Part shown: piece by piece, positions 13,301 through 23,018 of the stretch
How positions within the stretch are numbered: position 1 is the stretch's first letter
How the letters are laid out: every line of letters starts with the position of its first letter
DNA from: Sanguinoderma infundibulare
Lineage: Eukaryota; Basidiomycota; Agaricomycetes; Polyporales; Polyporaceae
Direction of reading: 5' to 3'
Assembly: GCA_032821775.1 (NCBI GenBank)
Contig: JAVLRN010000001.1
Span: forward strand, 806,001 to 870,000
Length of the DNA stretch: 64,000 nucleotides
Notes under the pieces: generated by a model
The model's database searches: none
The model's input: the letters and a program-made list of their open reading frames with translations, nothing else
What the model was told of the DNA's origin: nothing
Made by a program: the position numbers and the translations under genes

Positions 13301-14138
13301 GATCGTCACCGACAACGGCGCGGCTTTCGTCAAAGCGGCTGGCTACCTCGCACGCAAGTATCACCTCCGACATATCTGAATCAGCGGCTACAACTCGCGG
13401 GCGAACGGCATCGTCGAGCGACCCCACTTCAACGTGCGACAGGTTCTGTTCAAGGCCACTGACGGCGACGAGACCAAGTGGTCGCAAGTCGCTCATTTTG
13501 CCTTCTGGGCAGAAAGGGTAACTACACGACGTCGCATGGGCTGCTCATCATACTTCGCGGCTACAGGTTGTCATCCGATCCTGCCATTCGACATCGGTGA
13601 AGCGACCTATCTGCTCCCACCGCCCGACTCGATCCTGTCGATGACCGATCTCATCACGCAATGCGCGACAGCGCTCCAGAAGCGGCAAGACCAGATCACC
13701 AACCTCCAGTCCGACATCTACCGAGCGCGACTTCGAGCAGCATACAAGTTCGAGCGCAACCACGCGACGACCATCCGTGACTTCGACTTCAAACGCGGTG
13801 ACCTTGTTCTCCTCCGACACACGCAGATCGAGAAGGCCCTCAACCGCAAGATGCGACCGCGATACCTCGGGCTGCTTGTTGTCCTCGCCCGCAACCACGG
13901 AGGAGCATACGTCGTCTGTGAACTTGACGGGACGGTCTTTCACCGACCGGTCGCGGCCTTCCGACTCCTCCCCTACCTTGCGCGACAATCGATCAACATC
14001 ACCGATGAGCTTCTCGACATCTCGCAAAAGCGGTTCGAGGACATGAAGAACACCGACGACGTGGGTGTTGAGGACGATCGTCCAACTGGCGATGCGATAT
14101 CGCCGAGTGACAGCGACGGGGTGGGTGACACGGACTAG
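10323..14138 (+). pseudogene. pol: Element A Pol (reverse transcriptase, RNase H, integrase)
   Basis: One frame runs from 10323 to TAG at 14136-14138 but carries TGA at 11394, 11439, 12918 and 13377. The reverse transcriptase spans about 10800-11650 and keeps its YIDD catalytic motif (VPYIDDVPG). An RNase H region follows to about 12450 (ending GPDGLSRRP). The integrase has an H-H-C-C zinc domain (HDDIGHHG ... CHLCQ, about 12940-13070) and an Asp-rich core with TDNGAAF. It ends in a GPY-like module (RYLGLLVV) and has no chromodomain. The TGA at 11439 aligns with a CGA in element B, so C-to-T decay is the simplest explanation. Confidence 0.88.
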
Positions 14139-14690
14139 TCGAGCTGAGTATCTGTTTTCATTTGTGATCCGCTTCCATATCTCCCATATTGCGCTCTTTC
14201 TATCTTTTGCATACTCCCAATCGCCACTTCATAGTCTCTCGTTTATATTCTTTGCGACCTCGGATGCACCTTTGCGACTGATTTTTCCATCGCGACTTTG
14301 TCGTGATGGCGAGGGTTTTTGGCGATGAAGGACTTCACGCTGAGCCTTTCCCTCGGGAAACCTATCTTAGAACACACAGGCGTTCAAACCGAGATCAGAT
14401 AGTATTATTGACTGGTGTATAATATAGGACTACTACAACCGAGGCGACACTGCGACACTGCGACACTGCGACTGCAACCAAGACTGCGACTGCGACAAGA
14501 AATAGACCGCAACAGCGACTGCGACAAGAAGACAACACGATGGCGACTGCGACTGGAATCATACAAGCCCTGAGGCGACACTATCTACACTACAATCCGG
14601 GACAAGACCAGAACAGGATGAGATGACAAGAAAACCACAAGAAGAAAAGGGGCAAGAAGAAGTCACGACCGCGACGCGACAAGATGCGAC
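14139..14690. repeat. Region between pol and antisense gene, GCGAC-rich
   Basis: No gene is seen. From about 14433 to 14565 the sequence is an irregular run of CTGCGACTGCGAC-type words. The pol transcript and the opposite-strand gene converge on this stretch, so it may hold 3' ends for both. Confidence 0.6.
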
Positions 14691-16639
14691 TTACTCCTCC
14701 ATAGCTGCGGGCAAAGTCGTGGGGCCCCCCTCGCGGTCGTCCTCGCGGTCGTCCTCACCCTCTGCATCCTCCGAGCCAGAGTCGGCCGACGACTCCCGGT
14801 ACTCTGTGTCATTGTCGTCGGTGGGCTCGGGGGTCCAAGGCGATGGCTCCTGACCGAGCGCGACCAACTCGTGCACTTGAGTGTCCTCGATGAGCTCGAG
14901 GAGGACCTCGGCCTGGGTAACAAGGGCCGAGCGGGTCGTGCGGAGACCATGGATGTAAGCGCACCGCTCTGGCGACAAGTCGAGGAGGTCGAGGTCGTCG
15001 CCACCATCGCCAGTGGTGGCGTTCCCTTGACCGGTGATGCGGGTATTGAGGGCGATGGCGATGGTGGGGAGGCCTTCCGCATGAAGAGCGCGGCAGAAGT
15101 CACCGACCGGCGATGGGAGCCGGAGGGTGGTGGTGCGGGCGAAGGTGAGGTCGGCAAGTGGGTCGGGAACAGAGGAGGGGCCAGCAACCGGAGGCGCGAC
15201 ACCGCGCGGGCCGCCGCGGCCAGGGACAGCGCGTGCCGGGCAGAACTCCGTGGGTGGGGGCGTCGCGCGACGCGTCCGACGAGCTCGGGTGTGGGGCGGC
15301 ATCACCTGCACGACCGAGCCCCACTCATTCACCTTCCAGCGTGGGGCTTGGCCGTCCTCGACGACGTGGTGGGGAGGCTGGGTCGCGATCCCGCCTGTGA
15401 CAAAAAGGGTCAGCGACAGTGACGAGGGGAAGGAGGAGGCGCGACTTACCGCGCTCAAAGCCGTGCCGATCGAACCAGGTTGCATATTGCTCCGAGCCGA
15501 CCAAGCAGCCCTTCCGCGCCCCCGTGCACTTCATGCACTTGGCGCGACCAGGCAGCAGGACGCAAGCAGTCTCGCGCAGCTTGCCACAGTAGTCGCACTG
15601 CGCGAAAGGGTTAGTCGCGACGCGAGACAGGAAGAGCGATGCGACTTACCGAGTACAGACTGAGGTCGATGGTGGGCTCGTCCACCGACTCCTCAGCCTC
15701 CTCCCCCTCCTCGTCCCCCACGACCGCCGGCGGGGGTTGCACGACGGTCGCCAACTTGGCCTGGACCCGCTCGCGGCGCGCCGGCAAAGGAACGGTGGCG
15801 GCCGGTCACACCTTCTTGGCTGGCATGGGCTTGTCGCAGGCACCCTCGCCAACGACCTCCACTGACCCCAACGAGGAGCGGGGGGTCCGACGACGCTTCT
15901 TGCGCTGGCCAGGGGCAGTGGGCGGTGGCGTAGACGGCGGCGACGATCGAACGGCAGGAGCAGCGACCATGGTGGGGGCGACGGCGACGACGGTGGCGAC
16001 AGCCGCGGCGGTGGCGACCGCGCCAGCGATGGACGTGCCAGAAACATTCCGCGATGTCGGGTGCGACGTTGTGGGATCGACGGTGGGAGGCGGCGGGGAG
16101 ATGGCGAGGCCTGCAATGGCGGTGGCGACATCGGATACAGAAGTTGGCGTGGGAGGAGCAGGCGCAACGGTGGCAGGTGTGGCCGAGGGCTTGGCGCGCG
16201 ACCTGGCAAGGAGTCGCGCAACCCGGGCGGCACGCGAGGCCTCCGCGGCCTGGGCCTGCACCAGGCGGTTGTAAGCACCGAGGAGGTGCAGACCGGCCCA
16301 CGCAGGCCACGCGGCAGCCACTGTGCTCCAGTACGCGGGGTACTCGAGGATAACGCGGTCGGCGACCCGATGCACGTCCTCGGCAGCGGCGCCGGTGTCC
16401 ACCCAGACCCCCTGTGAACAAAGGAAGTCAGTGGCGACCCGAGTCGACAGCGCACGACTTACAATTAGGTCGGCGATCGTCTCCCGCCAGTCTTGTTGCA
16501 CCTCCTCCGACTGGCCGGGGCTGTTGAAGGGGTCGGCGAGGATGGCCTTGACGTCGTCGCGCACCTTGTCGAGGGCGGCCTGGCGGAGGTCGTCGGTGGT
16601 CACGCGAGTCTTCCCCTTGGAGGCGGAGTTGGCGGACAT
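14691..16639 (-). pseudogene. Element A antisense accessory gene with six-Cys zinc-cluster motif
   Basis: Transcribed against gag-pol, this gene starts MSANSASKG at 16639. Three GT-AG introns (16412-16462, 15598-15649, 15395-15449; 51-55 bp) join exons of 177, 762, 148 and 704 nt exactly in frame, giving 596 codons with one TGA (15806-15808). The order is a helical N-terminal part, a long Ala/Pro/Ser-rich linker ending in a basic patch (RKKRRRT), an acidic stretch, then a cysteine cluster with spacing C-x2-C-x7-C-x8-C-x2-C-x6-C (CDYCGKL...CMKC...GC). The tail is acidic. The spacing resembles fungal Zn2Cys6 DNA-binding clusters, but homology is not proven. A GTAAGT at the apparent stop could mark a further intron. 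Element B has an analogous gene in the same place. Confidence 0.7.
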
Positions 16640-16976
16640 GGCGAGGAGCGGGCGATGAAGGAAGCAAGCAAGCAAGGGCGAGGGAAGGAGGAGCGACGGT
16701 GGCCCCCCCCGGCGACTGGGCTTTTATGCGGCACGGCGACTTGGGCGACTTCTCGCGCCGGGCCCTCATCATGGAGCTGGAAGCGTGGGGTCACCTGTTT
16801 AAGGCCGCCCTTTGTCGCGCGACAGGCTGAAGAACTCCCATATCTATGAAGAAGCACGAGAAGATGTCCGACTTAGGTCACCGCCTATCGAGCTGTCAAG
16901 AAGAGAAGGCGGCACAGCAACGGCACTGCTGCCTCAAGGCGTTTCACCCGGCGACCGAGGACGGTCGAGATCACAG
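16640..16976. promoter_or_regulatory. Upstream region of the A antisense gene
   Basis: This 340-bp stretch lies between the antisense gene start and the 3' polypurine tract. It should contain the antisense promoter, although no TATA box is obvious. The LTR immediately beyond could also act as a promoter in the reverse direction. Confidence 0.35.
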
Positions 16977-16987
16977 TGAGGGGGAGG
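16977..16987 (+). promoter_or_regulatory. A polypurine tract
   Basis: TGAGGGGGAGG lies directly before the 3' LTR start (TGATGCACACC). This is the expected position of the plus-strand primer of an LTR retrotransposon. Confidence 0.75.
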
Positions 16988-17938
16988 TGATGCACACCCG
17001 ACGCTTCCGTTTGCAGAAGTCAGCGCGACTACCCCTTTCAGACAGCGACCGCGACTTCGCACCACGCGATGTCGCGGGAGTTCCCGAGTCGCCGACGGCA
17101 TCAGCGGTCGCGTGACGCACCGACCCTTTGGCACGAGGCAAAGGCCTAGAACGTTGGCGATCTCCGTCGCCGGTGTGAAGCTCCCAATCAGCCCGAACTG
17201 GCGACCACAGCGACCCGGCCCGCCCGTCTGCGTCTCGCGCATGGCAGCATAGCGGCAGGCCACAAGTTAAGTCGTTCAGCATCTTTACAGTCGCATCGCA
17301 CGACGGTCTGCGAGTCGTCTCTCACTAGTTGGTCTTGGTGACAGGTATCGGTCATGACCCCCGACTGCGATCGCCGACGACCAGCGACATCGCGCGACCA
17401 GGCGACGACAAAGCGAGCCGACCCCAAGTCGCACGACCGGTCGCAGCCTTGTGACGGTCGCTGATGTTCCGATGGGTTTCCGACATGAGTTGTCGCGGGC
17501 GCTCATCGCTGCGAGGCAGGCTAGACTATAGTTGTCGCGCGTAGTTACAGGCTCGATGTACTTAACCCAGTCGATGGCTGTTTGGGCACACAATCTTGGA
17601 TCTCCCCACCTTTCACCTCTCATTTCTCTGGCGAGCGACCGCGACTCGACATCGTCCTCCTCTGGGTATAGCTAGCGACTGCGATTGCGACTTGCGACAG
17701 CGACGGTGACCCCCGACTGCGACCTTGCGGCAGCGACTCGTCGCGCGACTTATACCGCAACTTTCGTCCTCCAGCTTCGTTTGACTTTTTCCCCCCCCCC
17801 TCCCCGGCACTTGTTGCGATCGCGACCAAAGGGAACTCGAGACCGTACTCACCCTCCACACCGGCGATGTCACCCTGACCTCACCTCCCTCAGCCCTCGG
17901 TCATCCCGACTGTTCACAGGCCCTGGGATAGTGTATCA
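16988..17938 (+). mobile_element. A 3' LTR
   Basis: This 951-bp copy of 6619-7569 has no visible length difference from it and ends GTGTATCA. It is followed by CCGT (17939-17942), the duplicated target, after which B's interrupted 5' LTR continues. Confidence 0.9.
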
Positions 17939-17942
17939 CCGT

Positions 17943-18149
17943 GCACACCGATCATACCTGCCTCGTATACTACCGCGTGGTAGTTGGCCTACGTGGCTGC
18001 ACTGTAGTTAAGTCTCCCCCCTTTCCCTACCATTCGGTGGCCTTTAGGCTTGCAGCACACCTGTACCACCTTGCATCTTTCCGTCATGGCCTGTCCTTTC
18101 CCCGTGTTGATCCTCTGGTTCTATGTGCAGGTTCCCCGTGCATGTTACA
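17943..18149 (+). mobile_element. B 5' LTR, second part
   Basis: This continues B's LTR after element A and ends CATGTTACA. It matches 49626-49821 in the 3' LTR, which ends CACGTTACA. Confidence 0.88.
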
Positions 18150-18152
18150 TTT

Positions 18153-18171
18153 TGAAGCCCACCGCAAGGGG
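18153..18171 (+). promoter_or_regulatory. B primer-binding-like site
   Basis: TGAAGCCCACCGCAAGGGG lies three bases after the LTR and differs from element A's site by two G-to-A changes. The shared site suggests that A and B use the same primer. Confidence 0.5.
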
Positions 18172-18696
18172 ACTTCAGGTGCCGTCTGTAGGTCCAAGGT
18201 GTCCCTGACGACACTCTCTCAAGACCCAGGGTTCCTACACAACCTTGTGGTTCTTCACGCTCTAGCGAGAGCAAACCCGCCGTCTCTGACCTACATCATT
18301 TCCGATCCGTACCATCCACATTTGCTCCAAATGCACTCGTGCCCCGAATACCGCACCGAACCGTACCATGCGTCCCGTGCAAGAGCCGCTTCACTCGACG
18401 CATCAACGGCTCCCAAGCCAGTCTGCAATGTCTGTGACCTTAAGGGTCTCGGAATCGACAGCTCAAACCTCAAATCCGTCCTCTCCGAACCACGTACATC
18501 CCATAGACGTGCTCCCACCACGCAAACTCCGTATTCTACCGCTCCAAACACGCCGAACCCTCCTGTACTGAGTGGTTCATCTCGAATCCCGCAGCCAATC
18601 ACTCCGTCCTGTTTCCCCCGTGCTCAGTCATCACAGACTCAGCAGCCCCCCCCATCTACGACGCAGAATCCACTGACAAGTGTCGACACCACCACA
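18172..18696 (+). other. B leader, open in the gag frame
   Basis: The gag frame is open throughout, with in-frame ATGs at the LTR/primer-site junction and near 18330. I place the Gag start at MAAKGAK (18697) because similarity to element A's Gag begins just after it. The earlier ATGs could give an N-terminal extension. Confidence 0.4.
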
Positions 18697-21210
18697 ATGG
18701 CAGCAAAGGGTGCAAAGGCTATGCCCCTCCGCGGCGAGCAGACCTGTCTGAAATTCGACCCAGCACAAATGCGCGGTATCATATCCTACTTCGAGGATCT
18801 TAGGCAATTGTTCGACCGTCACGAGCTAGACAATGAAGAGGGGCAGAAGGACTTCGCGATCCACTACATCATGCCGACAGTTGCAGAAGCGTGGAAGTAC
18901 ATGCCCTCCTATATCAACAAGGTGGCCAAGTACAGTGAGTTCGAGAAGGAGGTGCTCGAGCTTTACCCCAACATGAATGAGAAGCAGATCTGGACGATTC
19001 AGAACCTCGACGCGGTCATGGGCAAACGTGATCATCTTGGCCCTGTTACCACACATGCAGAGTACCTCGAACATCACATCGAAGTCTTTCCGATTGTCAT
19101 GTACCTGAAGAAGGAAGGCCGGATCACAGAGGAGGTCGTGGGCGACGCGCTCCTCAAGGCACTTGCTGTGCCTATCCGGGTGTGGGTTATAGCATGCCTC
19201 GATGCAACAAATCTGAATGTGATTGGTGATGCGCCATGGCCGTTCGCGGAGATCCACGCTGCAATTCAGCACATCATTCAGCGTCCCTGCACGTATGCAG
19301 CTGATCTCGCGCCACACGTCGCCTTTACTGAGCCACCCACTCGGTACTACACCCCGAGTGCACCGACCGGGTACCCCGCGCAGACGCACACGCCGAATCC
19401 TGCTCCAGCGGTCAAGGCAGAGCCGTCCGTTGAAATGTTCCAGGCCATCCTAGATGGCATCGACCGACTTAACAAGAACATCATGTCGAGCCGTGGCCCG
19501 CCTCATCCCCCGACTCTGCCAGCTGGTCGTTACGACGGCACGGGCTGTTAGGACAACACAGGGCAAAGGAACAACGTGGGCATGGGACAAGGCCAGAACG
19601 CTCGTCAAGATGGCTGCTTCTACTGTGGCGGTCCAGACTGTAGCACGCGTAACTGTCGGGCAATTCACGACAACATGGCTGTGGGCAAGATTCGTCATGA
19701 CATGAGTGGTCGCATTGTGCTGGCTGACTATTTGCCCGTCCCCGAAACACTGCGCAGTCTCACAATCCAGGAGCGTGTCAACATCGCATTAGACGCACAC
19801 CGTGCTAATCAGCAAACCACGCAGAACACTCCTCAGAACGTGCCGCAGAATGCCGCTCAGATGACCCTGGTGTTGGAAGGACTGGATGAAGGGGACCAGA
19901 TTGACGTGGAAATCTTCGAGCTGTCCACCAAGGCTACGACGCGTAAAGTCGCGCCTGGCAGACAGATCATGGACTACATGCTCATCCCCCTGGGTCGTAA
20001 GCCCATGTACAAGTCGACCGACTGCACGCCTCCTGCTTCGCAGAACACATTGAGCTCCACATCACCTAGTGCCCCTGATCAGCCGCCAGTTGACAAGGGA
20101 AAGCACGTCGCGATGTACGGTGATGACACGTGTGATCAGTGGGCCGGTCCTATTCATCCTTTTGCAAGCGCACACGATGCCACAAACGTGGTCCTCCCAG
20201 CAAAGGAGCCTCAGCCTGCAAACAGCGTGGGCGACGCACTCCCGAAGACAGGACCTGCGTTCAAGGCCATTGCCATGCAGCCACACGAGCCTGCCTATAG
20301 AATGATGTTCCCCGAGCTTGATGCAGATGCAGAAGAACGTGTCGCTCAGCATTTGCTCTCTGGAGGTTTGGAGATCTCATCGAAGGAGCTGCTTAGCATC
20401 GTGCCTGGTGTGCAACGTCGCGTCCATAACATCACAGCCGCACGCCATTTGGCGAGCGCACAGAAAGACAAGCCTTCAAACGTCGCGTTGACACCCAGTT
20501 CATCTAGTGTGACTACCACACGGTTACAGATGCAGGAGGACCGTCGTCCTTTGCAAGCATATATCGAGGAAGTAGACGATGAAGACGCTCCGAACCACAC
20601 AAAGGAAGCACACGTTCTCAATCTATCAGCAGCTGATGCCTCCAAGGATGGCCCTCTCGAGCTCACGAATTTGACGGCAGATGACGAGCTACCACGCAGT
20701 ATACTTCGCCTTTCTGGAGACTCGGTGGAGGGCATTGACCCCGCCCGGTCTGCTATGTCACGCATCCGCTTGCGCACACTCTGGGCGATTGTCGGTGCCT
20801 CTTTGGTCACCGAATGCATCATCGACTGTGACTGTCAGTTCATCTCCATAAGCGAGGAGTGCTGTCTCAAGGCAGGCATCGTGTACGATCCGAACGTCAA
20901 CCTTTGTGCAGTTGCAGCGAATGGCTCGGTTGACCAGGTTCTAGGCATCACGCAAAACGTCCCTATTACCGTCAGTCGTGACATGACTGCATACTTCCAG
21001 ATCTTCATCATTCACAATGCATCATACGATGTTCTCCTCAGTCGCCCCTTCGACGCAATCTTCAATGTGAAGTTTGAGAACCTGCTGAGAGAAAACCATG
21101 TTGTCACCCTGACCTGTCTGACAACAGACGTGGTCCTGGTTATCCCCACCTATCTGCATGGTGAATGTCCACCTCCATCGCCAGCTCAGGTGCTGGGTTT
21201 TCAAGGGTAG
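18697..21210 (+). pseudogene. gag: Element B Gag-protease
   Basis: The start is MAAKGAK. The capsid-like part has FEDLRQLFDRH and FEKEVLELYPNMN, which parallel element A's Gag. A TAG (19549-19551) interrupts just before a cysteine knuckle (CFYCGGPDCSTRNC). An acidic linker follows, then a protease-like domain near 20780-21130 (IIDCDCQFISIS ... YDVLLSRPFDAIF). The expected D-S/T-G reads D-C-D, so the protease is probably inactive. Gag and protease share one frame, which ends at 21210 overlapping the start of the pol frame. Confidence 0.82.
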
Positions 21211-22593
21211 AGGAGTTAATACCAGACAACGAGGGAGCGACTGCTTTCATCGTAGAGTATGATCGAAATTGTGGTACCGCTTCCTTCACCTCGTATACCC
21301 CGATTCCAAGTCTGGACAGCTCCTCTATTTGTTCTGCGTATCTTTTGTCATGCGATCAGAAGGTTTTACCTCCCGATAAGTCTACCGTTTTTGCTTCTCA
21401 GTTTCGTTATGATATATGTCTTCCGGACACAGAAAATGGTTTACCGCATGATGCCTTTTCTACACCACGGGGTCCACATCGTTCTGCTGAATCTTTCACA
21501 TATGATATCGACTCTACTATACAAAATGATACAACGCCGTCCGATTCCTTCATCGAAGTTCCAATTGCGCCCCTTTATGCACGCTCTTCAACTCCGTCTC
21601 TGATATACCCTGAAGTTTCATTTCTGCTCGCTGCTAATCTGTATGAACTAGGTTACAACACGCTGCAACAGCACAACTCTCTAGCGGCCGACGATGTGGC
21701 TGAGATCTTCCTCTCTCTCAAGAAGAAGTACAAGCCTGCTGCATTAAAGGCTTGCCCGCTCCAGACGGAGCTCCCCGACCGTTTCCGCATCGTTCGGTGC
21801 ATTGTAGGTGACCCCCTCGCAGACATGCCCGAACTCGACCCGAATCCCCCTCCGTTTACGCCTGGTGTTCACTACACAATGGAACAATGCGACGCGATGC
21901 GAAAGGCCCATTCCCACCTCCTCAACGACGCGGAGCTCGATGTTCTCGATGATCTCATCAAGAAACAGGAGCTGGGCATCGCTTGGAATGACTCCGAGTG
22001 TGGTCAGTTTTGACGTGACTTCTTTCCTCCAATCGAGATCCCCACCGTACCGCACAAGCCTTGGGTTCTCAAGAACTTCCCGATACCACCTGGTCTGTAC
22101 AAGGAGGTCTGTGGAATCATCCGGAAGAAGATCAACAGTGGGGTTTACGAACCGTCGAACTCATCCTACCGCTCAAACTGGTTCTGCATGCTCAAGAAGG
22201 ATGGGAAGAGTCTCCGCATCGTGCATAGTCTCGAGCTGCTCAACGCAGTCACCATACAACACTCCGGCATTCCACCTCTCCCTGAACACCTCGCCGAACA
22301 ATTCGCTGGTTGACTGTGCCTAGCTCTCCTCGATCTCTATGTCGGTTACGACGAGCGAGAAATAGCAGAGTCGTCGTGCGATTTGACCACCTTCCAGATC
22401 CCCTATGGCGTGCACCACCTGGTAACACTGCCCATGGGCTGGTCTAACTCTGTTCCCATCTTCCACGATGACGTTACATTCATACTCCAGGAAGAAATTC
22501 CCCACCGCACAATTCCATATGTCGATGATGTACCCGTTAAGGGACCTGAGAGCAACTATCGCTTGGCAGACGGCTCTTACGAGATGATCAAGG
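21165..22593 (+). pseudogene. pol: Element B Pol, part 1 (reverse transcriptase)
   Basis: The frame runs from about 21165 into the MITE target duplication at 22586-22593. It holds the linker and the reverse transcriptase fingers and palm (PHKPWVLKNFPIPPGLYKEV, LLDLYVGYDER), with the catalytic YVDD kept (PYVDDVPVKG). TGA codons stand at 22011-22013 and 22311-22313; the second occupies the same homologous codon as element A's TGA at 11394. The MITE then interrupts it. Confidence 0.85.
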
Positions 22594-23010
22594 TAAGGCT
22601 GAGCATAGGTCCAGGTTATGTCACAGGTAACCTAGACCTGACCTGCAGAATTACCTATAGGTTAATAACTTGTAGGTTCAGATACCTACATCATGAATCA
22701 GCTGCAAATCTGAATCAGCCATTTTATAAGAGATCACAGGTTAGGTTTTAGATCACCTACAAAGTGACCTATATTTCTATTTATCTGTAAATATTTATTC
22801 AGCTCTTTAACATCTTTGTTCACTATTTCTAGTCTGTTTGAAACTATTTGGTAAAATCAATAATGTTACCTATGATTTATAGGTCTTTGATTTGTAAGTT
22901 TAGGTTAAAAATTGACTTGATTCATACAGTTCCCAATCAAAGTCTCAAAAGCTGACAAACTCACAGGTTCAGATCTGAATCAACTATAGGTTAACCTATG
23001 CTCAGCCTTA
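22594..23010. mobile_element. hAT-like MITE, copy 2 (in B reverse transcriptase)
   Basis: This 417-bp element has perfect 17-bp inverted ends: TAAGGCTGAGCATAGGT at the left and its exact complement at the right. GATCAAGG occurs at 22586-22593 and 23011-23018, a perfect 8-bp target duplication. Taking out the element and one duplication (425 bp) puts the upstream and downstream pol frames back in register. It has no coding capacity and the signature of a non-autonomous hAT element. Confidence 0.95.
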
Positions 23011-23018
23011 GATCAAGG

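Larger units (their letters stand above)
6619..17938 (+). mobile_element. Ty3/gypsy-like LTR retrotransposon A (11.3 kb)
   Basis: A is a complete LTR element inserted in B's 5' LTR. It has two 951-bp LTRs, a primer-binding-like site, gag-pro (8060-10339), pol (10323-14138), a spliced gene on the opposite strand (14691-16639) and a polypurine tract. CCGT at 6615-6618 and 17939-17942 is a perfect 4-bp target duplication. The LTR pair differs at roughly one base in 15-20 by eye, almost all transitions, so A is younger than B, whose LTRs differ at about one in ten. It is GC-rich and unusually rich in GCGAC/GTCGC words. Multiple TGA codons break its frames. Confidence 0.92.
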
